From Candidatus Peregrinibacteria bacterium (lineage in GTDB: Bacteria > Patescibacteriota > Gracilibacteria > UBA1369 > LOWO2-01-FULL-3), in contig PXEC01000161.1 in the NCBI GenBank assembly GCA_003566255.1, forward strand, positions 1-5,843: 5,843 nucleotides of DNA, given 5' to 3'. The notes below the pieces were generated by a model. The model ran no database searches. It saw nothing but the letters and a program-made list of their open reading frames with translations, and was not told the origin of the DNA. Below, one piece after another: positions 1 to 5,205 of the stretch (the stretch's first letter is position 1; the number at the start of each line of letters is the position of its first letter). The position numbers and the translations under genes were made by a program.

Positions 1-588
1 AACGCGTTGAAAATTTTGCTTCGAAAGTTGGCGGAACGTGAAACTGCAAAAACGCCGGAAAAAGAACCCGTCGGAGCGATGCGCGAAAAGCCAAAAAAAG
101 ACAGTCCCGGGACCGTGTGTTCGCATAAGCAGCAGCCCGTCGCCGGAGACTGGAATGGTAACGGTTCACGCAAAAAAGACGTCCCCGGGACCGTGTGTTC
201 GCATAAGCAACAAGCGGGCGACAAAAACGGTGCAGTTTCATTCAAAAAAGGAGAACTGCAAGCACCAACTCTCGCCATTCCGCATTTCGAATCCCGCTAC
301 ATCAAAGCACAAAAAAAACGAGCCCTCCTTGCCCGACACAACCACACCTGCGCTTATCCGAACTGCAAAAACCCGCACGATGTCATTCATCACCGCACAC
401 ATTTCTCCTTCGCTCGCAACCACAAAAACATCATTCCTCTCTGCAAAACCCATCACGAGTTTGCGCATAACGGATTAATCGCGCATGAGTTGAAGCCGGC
501 GGCGGCGTGGAGATTAAATTTGGAAGGCAAGCACAGTTTCGCGGACGCGGTTTGCGCGGGAAAGAGAACGCCAAGGCGGGGAGGCTGA
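1..588 (+). CDS. HNH endonuclease-type protein, 5'-partial, C-terminus altered by repeats
   Basis: Seen: the frame is open from base 1. A TTG at 7 could start it, but no leader is visible, so the gene more likely begins upstream. Numbering from that TTG, residues 1-13 look like the end of a helix. Residues 30-79 are a low-complexity basic linker made of two near-identical repeats. Residues 115-154 form an HNH domain: Cys115 and Cys120 (CAYPNC), His128-His129, His139 and Asn141, Cys146, His149-His150 and His154. The HHx(9)HxNx(4)Cx2HHx3H layout is typical of the HNH fold, where cysteines and histidines bind zinc or metal and the first His is the general base. Known for the family: such domains cut DNA and occur in accessory, restriction-like or mobile contexts. 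Similar HNH domains end larger DUF222-like proteins, which would suit a missing N-terminus (inference). Odd: after Trp168 the sequence enters a tandem repeat and stops within it, giving a C-terminus (GKRTPRRGG) that looks out of frame. Sure of HNH, unsure of activity and role. Confidence 0.8.
   Translation, partial: NALKILLRKLAERETAKTPEKEPVGAMREKPKKDSPGTVCSHKQQPVAGDWNGNGSRKKDVPGTVCSHKQQAGDKNGAVSFKKGELQAPTLAIPHFESRYIKAQKKRALLARHNHTCAYPNCKNPHDVIHHRTHFSFARNHKNIIPLCKTHHEFAHNGLIAHELKPAAAWRLNLEGKHSFADAVCAGKRTPRRGG
94..243 (+). repeat. Two-unit in-frame direct repeat inside the HNH gene (78 + 72 nt)
   Basis: Two consecutive units start at the Lys-Lys-Asp codons at 94 and 172. A third Lys-Lys at 244 begins like a unit but diverges at once. 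The 26-nt core at 106-131 is exactly repeated at 184-209 with a 78-nt period, a whole number of codons. Both units encode PGTVCSHKQQ. The first unit contains the perfect 10-bp palindrome GTCCCGGGAC (104-113); the second has one extra C in it. The flanks of the core have diverged more than the core. The array lies in the linker before the HNH domain, so it lengthens the linker without breaking the frame. Confidence 0.85.
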
Positions 589-714
589 ATCTGGAAGAGG
601 CAAGCAAAATTTCGCGGACGCGGTTTGAGCGGGGAAGAGAACGCCAAGGCGGGGCGAGTGAATTCGGAAGAAGAAACAAACTTCGCGGACGCGGTTTGCA
701 AAGAAGACGCCAGG
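511..714 (+). repeat. Three-copy ~71-nt tandem repeat at the 3' end of the HNH gene
   Basis: Units begin at 511, 582 and 655. Unit 1 is 71 nt, unit 2 is 73 nt (two extra bases before its core), and unit 3 resembles them to about 714. The 17-nt core TTCGCGGACGCGGTTTG is exact at 538-554, 611-627 and 682-698. The stretch GAGAACGCCAAGGCGGGG follows in units 1 and 2, and a shortened form follows in unit 3. A 71-nt unit shifts the reading frame, while 71 + 73 = 144 restores it. That explains why unit 2 is read in a different frame and why the TGA at 586-588 appears there. Confidence 0.88.
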
Positions 715-783
715 TTGATTCGTGGGAAGTTGATAAACCTTATGGGCAGGATCGGCCACATGTCCACTTTTAAAAAATCCTAA
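589..783 (+). pseudogene. Stranded 3' coding remnant of the HNH gene
   Basis: After the TGA at 586-588 the same reading frame stays open, without another stop, to TAA at 781-783. From 655 it reads a plausible protein tail containing EEETNFADAVCKEDARLI and ending in HMSTFKKS. Its NFADAVC matches SFADAVC of repeat unit 1, so unit 3 is read in the frame of the intact gene. Removing units 1 and 2 would join Trp168 of the HNH protein to this 42-residue tail. I infer this is the ancestral C-terminus, cut off by repeat expansion. It may be silent, or reached by readthrough of the TGA; the sequence does not decide. No separate start or ribosome binding site is visible. Confidence 0.5.
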
Positions 784-804
784 AATGGTACCTGACCCCA
801 TTTT
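772..804 (-). terminator. Possible Rho-independent terminator of the flippase gene
   Basis: Read on the minus strand, downstream of the flippase: AAAATGG (804-798), a 9-nt loop, CCATTTT (788-782), then AGGA and a run of six T (777-772). The 7-bp stem is A/T-rich and the T run is four bases from it, so the hairpin is weak. It is built from REP-like copy 1 plus flanking A/T, so it may be incidental. The site lies about 52 nt beyond the flippase stop. Confidence 0.35.
783..799. repeat. REP-like 17-bp repeat, copy 1
   Basis: AAATGGTACCTGACCCC (minus strand GGGGTCAGGTACCATTT), exactly repeated in the same orientation at 838-854. It includes the palindrome GGTACC and overlaps the TAA at 781-783 that closes the HNH remnant. 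From general knowledge, GGGGTCAGG-type sequences recur next to REP-associated tyrosine (IS200-like, Y1) transposases in many bacteria. No such transposase gene lies in this window. Confidence 0.75.
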
Positions 805-837
805 CGTAGCTTGCCTATGCCAAAAAAAACAGGGCGG

Positions 838-854
838 AAATGGTACCTGACCCC
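838..854. repeat. REP-like 17-bp repeat, copy 2
   Basis: Exact direct copy of the 17-mer at 783-799, starting 55 nt downstream. It ends at 854, one base from the flippase stop codon (856-858). The sequence between the copies (800-837) contains an A8 run (822-829) and no reading frame I would defend. The flanks of the two copies differ (ATTTTCG after copy 1, GTTAAAC after copy 2), so only the 17-mer and no longer element is shared. Confidence 0.75.
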
Positions 855-855
855 G

Positions 856-2370
856 TTAAACGGGTTGGCCGTCATGGGGTTTTTGTTCGCCTTTTTTGAC
901 CAGTGCGAGCATCTTTTTGTTGATGACGCCGGTCTTGTAGAGGAGGGCTCCGTAAATCATTGCTCCAATCGGAATCAGTACGAATACATTCCAGTTTCTT
1001 ATGTAAGAATATGTTGGGTCTTGCAGGTAATACACGGCGGCTCCCATCGCAAGGGCGGAGAAGACAATTTTCCCAAGATTGCCGAAGTTTATGCTGAAAT
1101 CCAGGTAGCGGCGCGCTACGAAATATGTAAGCACCAGGATTATAAACTCACTCAAGACGCTTGTTACGGCCGCGCCGCGGAATCCATAAATCGGGATTAC
1201 CACTATATTCGCGATAATGTTGAAAATCACGCATGCGCCGTTGATGTAAAGAAGTTTGCTCTGCTTTTTTACCGCCAATAAAATAAACGCGAAAAGAACA
1301 TTCAAAAACTGGAACAGCAGGGCGAAAAGCAGTATCTGCAAGGCTATATCGGATCCGTAAAATCCTTCGTCAACACGGCTCATAAATTCCGGCGTACTGA
1401 CAACAAATATCAACGGATAGGCCAGGATGACGCCGCCCACAACTATCGGGATCGCAAGAGATGCCAAAAAATCGAAAGCGTATCGGATTATTTCCCTATA
1501 CCTTGTGGCCTTCTCCTTCAAAGACTTCGTCAAAACCGGCAAAACGGAATTCATGAAGTAAAGAGGAAGAATCGCAAAGTTTTCCAACATCTTCATCGCC
1601 ACGCCGTAAACACCAACTTCCTCCTGTCCCCGCATTACGGAAATCAAAATCGAATCTATCCTGAAATATATCGTGTTGAGAATTAAAGCTATTCCGTAAG
1701 GCAGAGACTTTACCATTACTTCCTTCCACAAATCCAGATCAAAACGGTACACCAAAGGCGTAATCTTTCGCACATAGTGGTTCGTCATGAAAACCATCGC
1801 CAAATTCCCAACTATCCCCGCAAAAATCAGCATATAGAAGCCGGTTTCCGTATTCGTAGGAAAGCCCCAAAAAACAACATAAACCATAAATCCCAGCGAA
1901 ACCGCCTTGCCCAGAACAGTCGCAATGGAAGCAATCTCCATCTTCAATTTCACCTGAAGCACGCTTGTTATCGTTCCGTTTATTATCGCTAAAAATACTG
2001 TTAAAGATGCCAGCGCCACACCCATCGGGATTCTTGTGTCGGCGTAGGCCGGGATCAAAAATACGGTGATTATGGCCGCGATCATAGTTAGGATGACCAA
2101 AATTGTTCTGAGCGAAAGAATATTCCCTATTATCTTCGGTATTTCCTCTTCTTTCTCCGACATATCACGCACCGCGATTGTGAAAAGTCCCAGATCCGCG
2201 GCTATCCCGAAAAACGCCAGAAGTTCATAAATGATCACATATTCTCCGTATCCCTCCAGGGAAAGGTAAGTAGTGGTGATTTTGACTACCAGAAGCCCCA
2301 AAATAGCAACGACGAACTTGCCGGCCACTTGGGCCATGGTATTTGACAGAATTTTTCTGGCAATGGACAT
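856..2370 (-). CDS. Polysaccharide/oligosaccharide flippase, Wzx-like (MOP superfamily)
   Basis: An integral inner-membrane protein of 504 residues, the usual length for Wzx/RfbX (COG2244). Seen: 14 hydrophobic segments at roughly residues 13-35, 41-66, 87-108, 115-138, 151-170, 177-198, 222-246, 252-280, 300-325, 343-367, 373-395, 399-420, 430-449 and 460-479, and a charged C-terminal tail. Family-like stretches are YFRIDSILIS (235-244) and YGFRGAAVTSVLSE (395-408). Known role: flipping undecaprenyl-linked sugar units across the membrane during surface-polysaccharide assembly; the substrate cannot be read from sequence. ATG at 2370 gives a normal short N-terminus (MSIARKILSN) before helix 1; its leader has no Shine-Dalgarno sequence. 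It diverges from prfB over 48 bp. A poor -10 (TATAAC, minus strand 2391-2386) is the only promoter hint. No glycosyltransferase or polymerase gene is adjacent, so it stands alone here. MurJ is less likely given the RfbX-like sequence. Confidence 0.9.
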   Translation of the reverse strand: MSIARKILSNTMAQVAGKFVVAILGLLVVKITTTYLSLEGYGEYVIIYELLAFFGIAADLGLFTIAVRDMSEKEEEIPKIIGNILSLRTILVILTMIAAIITVFLIPAYADTRIPMGVALASLTVFLAIINGTITSVLQVKLKMEIASIATVLGKAVSLGFMVYVVFWGFPTNTETGFYMLIFAGIVGNLAMVFMTNHYVRKITPLVYRFDLDLWKEVMVKSLPYGIALILNTIYFRIDSILISVMRGQEEVGVYGVAMKMLENFAILPLYFMNSVLPVLTKSLKEKATRYREIIRYAFDFLASLAIPIVVGGVILAYPLIFVVSTPEFMSRVDEGFYGSDIALQILLFALLFQFLNVLFAFILLAVKKQSKLLYINGACVIFNIIANIVVIPIYGFRGAAVTSVLSEFIILVLTYFVARRYLDFSINFGNLGKIVFSALAMGAAVYYLQDPTYSYIRNWNVFVLIPIGAMIYGALLYKTGVINKKMLALVKKGEQKPHDGQPV

Positions 2371-2393
2371 GAATCGGCACTTACGGTTATACT
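2364..2393 (+). promoter_or_regulatory. Predicted sigma70-type promoter of prfB
   Basis: TGGACA (2364-2369, one mismatch to TTGACA), an 18-bp spacer, then TATACT (2388-2393, one mismatch to TATAAT). Transcription would start near 2400, leaving a leader of about 19 nt ending in T7 before the ATG at 2419. The -35 box overlaps the first codons of the divergent flippase gene. On the opposite strand TATAAC (2391-2386) overlaps the same -10 and could serve the flippase, but no good -35 accompanies it. Confidence 0.5.
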
Positions 2394-2418
2394 GGCACGC
2401 GTTAATCTACATTTTTTT

Positions 2419-3507
2419 ATGCATGAAATAAAGGCTCGGCTCAAGGAAATTAAGGCGCTCGCGGAGCAGGGTGTGAAGAAGGTTGATTTGCCCGCCAAAA
2501 AGGACGAGATTAAGCGGCTTAACGAGGAGATGCAGGAGGAAACTTTTTGGAACGATAGCGATCACGCGCAGGAAATCAGCCGTAAAGCCGCGAATCTGGA
2601 TAAATTGATTAAAACTTGGGAGGGGTTGTTTGAGGAAATTGAGGAACTTATCGGGTTGCTGCCGGAGATTTCTCCGGAGAAGGATCCGCAGGCCGCCGAA
2701 GAATTCAGGCAAATGGTGGACGCGCTGGAGAAGAACTGGCGCAAGCTTGAGATTTTTACTTTTTTGGGCGGGAAGTACGATGAAAACAACGCCATTTTGA
2801 ATATTCACGCGGGGACCGGGGGGACGGACGCGCAGGACTTTGCGGAGATGCTGATGCGGATGTATTTGCGATACGCCGAGCGCATGGGGTTTGAGGCACT
2901 TGTTTTGGATAAGTCCGATGGGGAAGAAGCGGGAGTAAAAAGCTGTGTTTTGGCTCTGCGTGGCCAGTTTGCTTATGGATATCTGAAAGGCGAAGCCGGT
3001 GTTCACAGGTTGGTTCGCTTGTCCCCTTTTAACGCGAAGAGAACCCGAGAAACTTCTTTTGTTTTGGTAGAGGTTCTGCCGGAAATTCATCGCTCTCAAC
3101 AGGTCCATATCTCTTCCGATGATTTGAAAATCGATGTTTTCCGAGCAGGGGGCAAGGGCGGCCAGAGTGTTAATACTACCGATTCGGCTGTTCGCATAAC
3201 TCATCTCCCGACGGGGCTTGTTGTTTCTTGTCAGAACGAACGAAGTCAGTTGCAGAACAAGGAGCAGGCGATGACTATTTTGAATGCGCGCCTGGTGAAT
3301 TTGATGGAAAAACAACAGGCAAAGGAGTTATCGGATTTGAAGGGCGCTACCACGGAAATCGCTTGGGGAAATCAGATCAGGTCTTATGTTTTGCATCCTT
3401 ATAAAATGGTGAAAGACCACCGCACCGGATATGAAGAAAGTAATCCCGATGCCGTTCTGGACGGGGAGCTGGACGGTTTTATTGAAGCGGAGCTGAAGAA
3501 GGTTTGA
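2419..3507 (+). CDS. prfB: Peptide chain release factor 2 (RF2)
   Basis: Cytoplasmic class I release factor that recognises UGA and UAA in the ribosomal A site and triggers peptidyl-tRNA hydrolysis. 362 residues, the normal RF2 length. Seen: an N-terminal helical domain (about 1-115), the HAGTGGTDAQDFAEML block (130-145), the stop-codon-reading tripeptide Ser-Pro-Phe at 202-204 (RF1 would have PxT), and the catalytic GGQ at 247-249 (GGKGGQSVNTTDSAVRI), whose Gln is normally methylated. C-terminal RSYVLHPYKMVKDHRTG and AVLDGELDGFIEA complete the fold. Start: ATG at 2419 gives MHEIKARLKEI, matching the RF2 N-terminus; the second ATG at 2423 is out of frame. The leader is a T run with no Shine-Dalgarno sequence. 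Odd: many bacteria autoregulate RF2 by a +1 frameshift at an early in-frame UGA, but here the N-terminus is read straight through. Ends in TGA, its own cognate stop. Confidence 0.97.
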   Translation: MHEIKARLKEIKALAEQGVKKVDLPAKKDEIKRLNEEMQEETFWNDSDHAQEISRKAANLDKLIKTWEGLFEEIEELIGLLPEISPEKDPQAAEEFRQMVDALEKNWRKLEIFTFLGGKYDENNAILNIHAGTGGTDAQDFAEMLMRMYLRYAERMGFEALVLDKSDGEEAGVKSCVLALRGQFAYGYLKGEAGVHRLVRLSPFNAKRTRETSFVLVEVLPEIHRSQQVHISSDDLKIDVFRAGGKGGQSVNTTDSAVRITHLPTGLVVSCQNERSQLQNKEQAMTILNARLVNLMEKQQAKELSDLKGATTEIAWGNQIRSYVLHPYKMVKDHRTGYEESNPDAVLDGELDGFIEAELKKV

Positions 3508-3517
3508 GGGGGGGTTC

Positions 3518-3546
3518 TTGCAATCGGGCGTCACGATGTTTATGAT
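3518..3546 (+). promoter_or_regulatory. Predicted sigma70-type promoter of def
   Basis: TTGCAA (3518-3523, four of six consensus bases), an exact 17-bp spacer, then TATGAT (3541-3546, five of six). Transcription would begin near 3553, giving a 5' leader of about 70 nt before def. It sits ten bases after the prfB stop, so def can be expressed apart from prfB. I see no terminator between the two genes, so readthrough from prfB is also likely. Confidence 0.5.
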
Positions 3547-3566
3547 TAGCGAGACTGTTATAAGCG

Positions 3567-3588
3567 CCACGTCGGCGAATTAGCGTGG
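3567..3588 (+). other. Hairpin in the def leader
   Basis: CCACG (3567-3571) pairs with CGTGG (3584-3588) around a 12-nt loop. A competing stem, CGCC (3565-3568) with GGCG (3574-3577), uses the same left arm. No T run follows, so it is not a terminator. It lies in the predicted 5' leader 36 nt before the ATG, too far to mask the start directly. No riboswitch class is recognisable. GGAGG at 3587-3591 is too distant to be the ribosome binding site of def. Confidence 0.3.
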
Positions 3589-3624
3589 AGGCATATCTAT
3601 ACATCGGGCTCACTTAAAAAAATT

Positions 3625-4113
3625 ATGGCTAAGCTTAAAATAATTACGGGGGTGGATGATCCAATTTTGCGGGCGGTCGCGGAGCCCGTGGAAAAATTTG
3701 ATGCCGGTTTGAAGAAATTGGCGAAGCGGATGAAGGAGGCGATGGTCGAGGCAAAAGGGCTTGGAATAGCGGCTCCTCAGGTGGGGGAGAGTGTCCGTTT
3801 ATTTTTGACGGTTCTGAATTATGACACTTCTAATGAATCAGTTTTGGCGATGGTGAACCCTCAAATAATTGCTCACGGGAATGAGGAAGTTTTGGGAGAA
3901 GAGGGCTGTTTAAGCGTTCCCGGCGTTTACGATAAGATTCTTCGTTATTCCGATATATCCGTGGAATTTTTTGATCTTGAAGGAACGAAGCATGTTTTAC
4001 AGTTATCCGGCTTAAACGCACGTGTGATTCAGCACGAACTCGATCATTTGAACGGCGTGCTTTTTGTTGACCGAGTCAAGAACAAAGACACCGCCAGCGG
4101 GGTTGTGATGTGA
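3625..4113 (+). CDS. def: Peptide deformylase
   Basis: Metallo-hydrolase that removes the formyl group from the N-terminal Met of nascent proteins at the ribosome exit. 162 residues, a normal compact length. All three motifs are present: GLGIAAPQVG (45-54), EGCLSVPG (93-100) with metal-ligand Cys95, and QHELDH (136-141) with ligands His137 and His141 and catalytic Glu138. The N-terminus (KLKIITGVDDPILRAVAEPV) matches the family's IxxxpDpxLRxxaxpV pattern, which supports the ATG at 3625. The leader before it (CTTAAAAAAATT) has no Shine-Dalgarno sequence. It follows prfB by 117 bp in the same direction; both are translation genes, but def has its own likely promoter. The C-terminus is short, without the long tail of some type 1 enzymes. 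It ends 7 bp from the convergent gene on the other strand, with no room for a terminator between them. Confidence 0.97.
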   Translation: MAKLKIITGVDDPILRAVAEPVEKFDAGLKKLAKRMKEAMVEAKGLGIAAPQVGESVRLFLTVLNYDTSNESVLAMVNPQIIAHGNEEVLGEEGCLSVPGVYDKILRYSDISVEFFDLEGTKHVLQLSGLNARVIQHELDHLNGVLFVDRVKNKDTASGVVM

Positions 4114-4120
4114 GGGTGGG

Positions 4121-4588
4121 TTATCTAATTCCTCTCATAAACTCCAGAAATGTTCTTACGCACTCTGTGTATAGACTTGCGCTTCCGCTTACTTTGGGAG
4201 GTTCTTCTAAAGGATTGTATTCATATATTACATTACGTCCCCCTTCCGTATTGTGATCTAGCCTTATGTAGTCTCCTTCGAATACGAAAGCCAACTTTTC
4301 ATTTTCGTTTTTGACGTTTAGCGCATCTTCACTTGCCATAAATATTTCTATTGGTCCGTTGGGTGTTTCTACTTCCATACTTCTTGCTCCCGGTCCAAGT
4401 CTTATGCTTCCATCTCCTTCAATTCTTCCCCTGACTCCACTTCTATAATCGGGGTTAAGTATCGGAAATATCCTTTTCATTTCCTCCCTTAGATCTCTCG
4501 TTGCTTCTATTGCCTCCTGGATTTCTTGAGGTGTGTTTGGTTGAGGGGGAACAAGGCTTGGCCCCCTCGATACTCCGTTTGGTGACAT
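4121..4588 (-). CDS. Hypothetical protein, last gene of an orphan three-gene cluster
   Basis: 155 residues, not recognised. Seen: a Pro/Ser-rich flexible N-terminus (1-20), one charged helix (about 21-40, EIQEAIEATRDLREEMKRIF), then a mainly beta-like region (50-135). The latter includes GRIEGDGSIRLGPGARSMEV (54-73) and an alternating stretch FVFEGDYIRLDH (101-112). A short helix (about 136-153) ends in Arg. There is no signal peptide or membrane segment, so it is probably cytoplasmic or secreted by an unseen route. It has a single cysteine (143), so no cysteine-pair metal site. ATG at 4588 follows the upstream gene by 30 nt; a TATAAT lies just before it, so it may have its own transcript. 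Codon use and the continuous open frame support a real gene. Function unknown; a catalytic role is not suggested by any motif I can see. Confidence 0.7.
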   Translation of the reverse strand: MSPNGVSRGPSLVPPQPNTPQEIQEAIEATRDLREEMKRIFPILNPDYRSGVRGRIEGDGSIRLGPGARSMEVETPNGPIEIFMASEDALNVKNENEKLAFVFEGDYIRLDHNTEGGRNVIYEYNPLEEPPKVSGSASLYTECVRTFLEFMRGIR

Positions 4589-4606
4589 GATGGTTTTGGT
4601 TAATTG

Positions 4607-4612
4607 ATTATA
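4607..4612 (-). promoter_or_regulatory. Perfect -10 box (TATAAT) before the last orphan gene
   Basis: The minus strand reads TATAAT at 4612-4607, 18 nt before the ATG at 4588, so a transcript would start near 4600 with a leader of about 12 nt. No convincing -35 is found 16-18 bp upstream (TAAGAG is the best at 17). The site lies in a very A/T-rich 11-nt duplication, so a chance match is quite possible. Confidence 0.3.
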
Positions 4613-4629
4613 AATTTTTTATAAATTTT
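4608..4629. repeat. 11-bp tandem duplication over a stop codon
   Basis: TTATAAATTTT occurs twice, head to tail, at 4608-4618 and 4619-4629. On the minus strand each copy reads AAAATTTATAA, and the copy at 4629-4619 contains the final codons and TAA stop of the middle orphan gene. The duplication lengthens the spacer to the next gene by 11 nt and contributes to its TATAAT. Confidence 0.7.
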
Positions 4630-5119
4630 CTCTTACTAACCTCCTGAGAGTTGGTAAGGGTATTCTATCCTCTCCGCTCAGAGCTTGTCCGGGAAATCTT
4701 TCTCTGTATATTTTTTCGATAATTTCCTTTGAACATCCGAATAAATATTCTTCTCTGTATTCCTCATCAAGTGCCGTTTTGATGTGAGGATTGTTTGTAT
4801 CCCTTTGTTTTCTTTCTCTCATCGCCGTTACTTTTTCAACAATATATTCTGCTGTTTTCTCGGGTCCATCCTCACCTAACCGGTGATCTGCCGCTCTATC
4901 CATTTCGTCATTGGTTGGAACGGGGAGTCCGGATTCTTCAAACATGCTTTGTGCTTCACGTTTTGCTTCAACCGATAATCCGTATTTCCCTTCGCTTAAC
5001 ACCAAATTTTCTGCTCCGACTTCCGCGGAAAGATTCATCCTATTATTTATGTATTCTCCTGTGTTCGGAGATCTGTCCGATGTTTCGACTTCTTCCGAGG
5101 TCTGTTTGCTTACTTCCAT
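4619..5119 (-). CDS. Hypothetical acidic, helix-rich protein of the orphan cluster
   Basis: 166 residues, not recognised. Seen: a Ser/Thr/Glu-rich, probably disordered N-terminus (1-35), then charged amphipathic helices at about 48-63 (SVEAKREAQSMFEESG), 71-80, 86-107 (EKTAEYIVEKVTAMRERKQR) and 114-140, ending with LPTLRRLVRENL. The only cysteine is 129, and there is no signal peptide, membrane segment or known catalytic motif. The helical, charged make-up suggests a soluble structural or interaction protein (inference only). ATG at 5119 has no Shine-Dalgarno sequence before it (leader CCAATTAAT). It lies 86 nt downstream of the repeat-bearing gene and 30 nt upstream of the next, same strand, so co-transcription is likely. 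I see no good promoter in the 86-nt gap. Confidence 0.7.
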   Translation of the reverse strand: MEVSKQTSEEVETSDRSPNTGEYINNRMNLSAEVGAENLVLSEGKYGLSVEAKREAQSMFEESGLPVPTNDEMDRAADHRLGEDGPEKTAEYIVEKVTAMRERKQRDTNNPHIKTALDEEYREEYLFGCSKEIIEKIYRERFPGQALSGEDRIPLPTLRRLVRENL

Positions 5120-5205
5120 ATTAATTGGTTTTTGTGTTAGTTTAACAGCCTTTTTTCGCTATTTTCTCCCGAGTTTTCCTACGAATACCAATGTACTTTT
5201 GTCTC

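Noticed and set aside
586..588. TGA recoded as an amino acid (Gly or Trp) to extend the HNH protein
   Set aside because: TGA clearly terminates both prfB and def at family-typical ends, so recoding across the genome is not supported.
94..714. CRISPR-like repeats
   Set aside because: The repeat units are contiguous or codon-periodic and inside a gene; there are no equal unique spacers and no cas genes.
507..773. Arg/Gly-rich 88-residue frame over the tandem repeat
   Set aside because: It is the repeat array read in a frame shifted from the HNH gene; its GRGLRGKE-like content comes from the repeat, and it lacks a leader or any family resemblance.
811..1281. 156-residue plus-strand frame at the flippase 3' end
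   Set aside because: Lies entirely opposite strongly supported transmembrane coding sequence and has no start context; a shadow frame.
2407..3315. 302-residue minus-strand frame across prfB
   Set aside because: Antisense to RF2 whose motifs are unmistakable; the long open frame follows from prfB codon bias.
5135..5156. Hairpin TGTTA/TAACA followed by GCC and T6 on the plus strand
   Set aside because: The stem is five mostly A-T pairs and no plus-strand gene precedes it; it sits between two minus-strand genes where this orientation would serve nothing.
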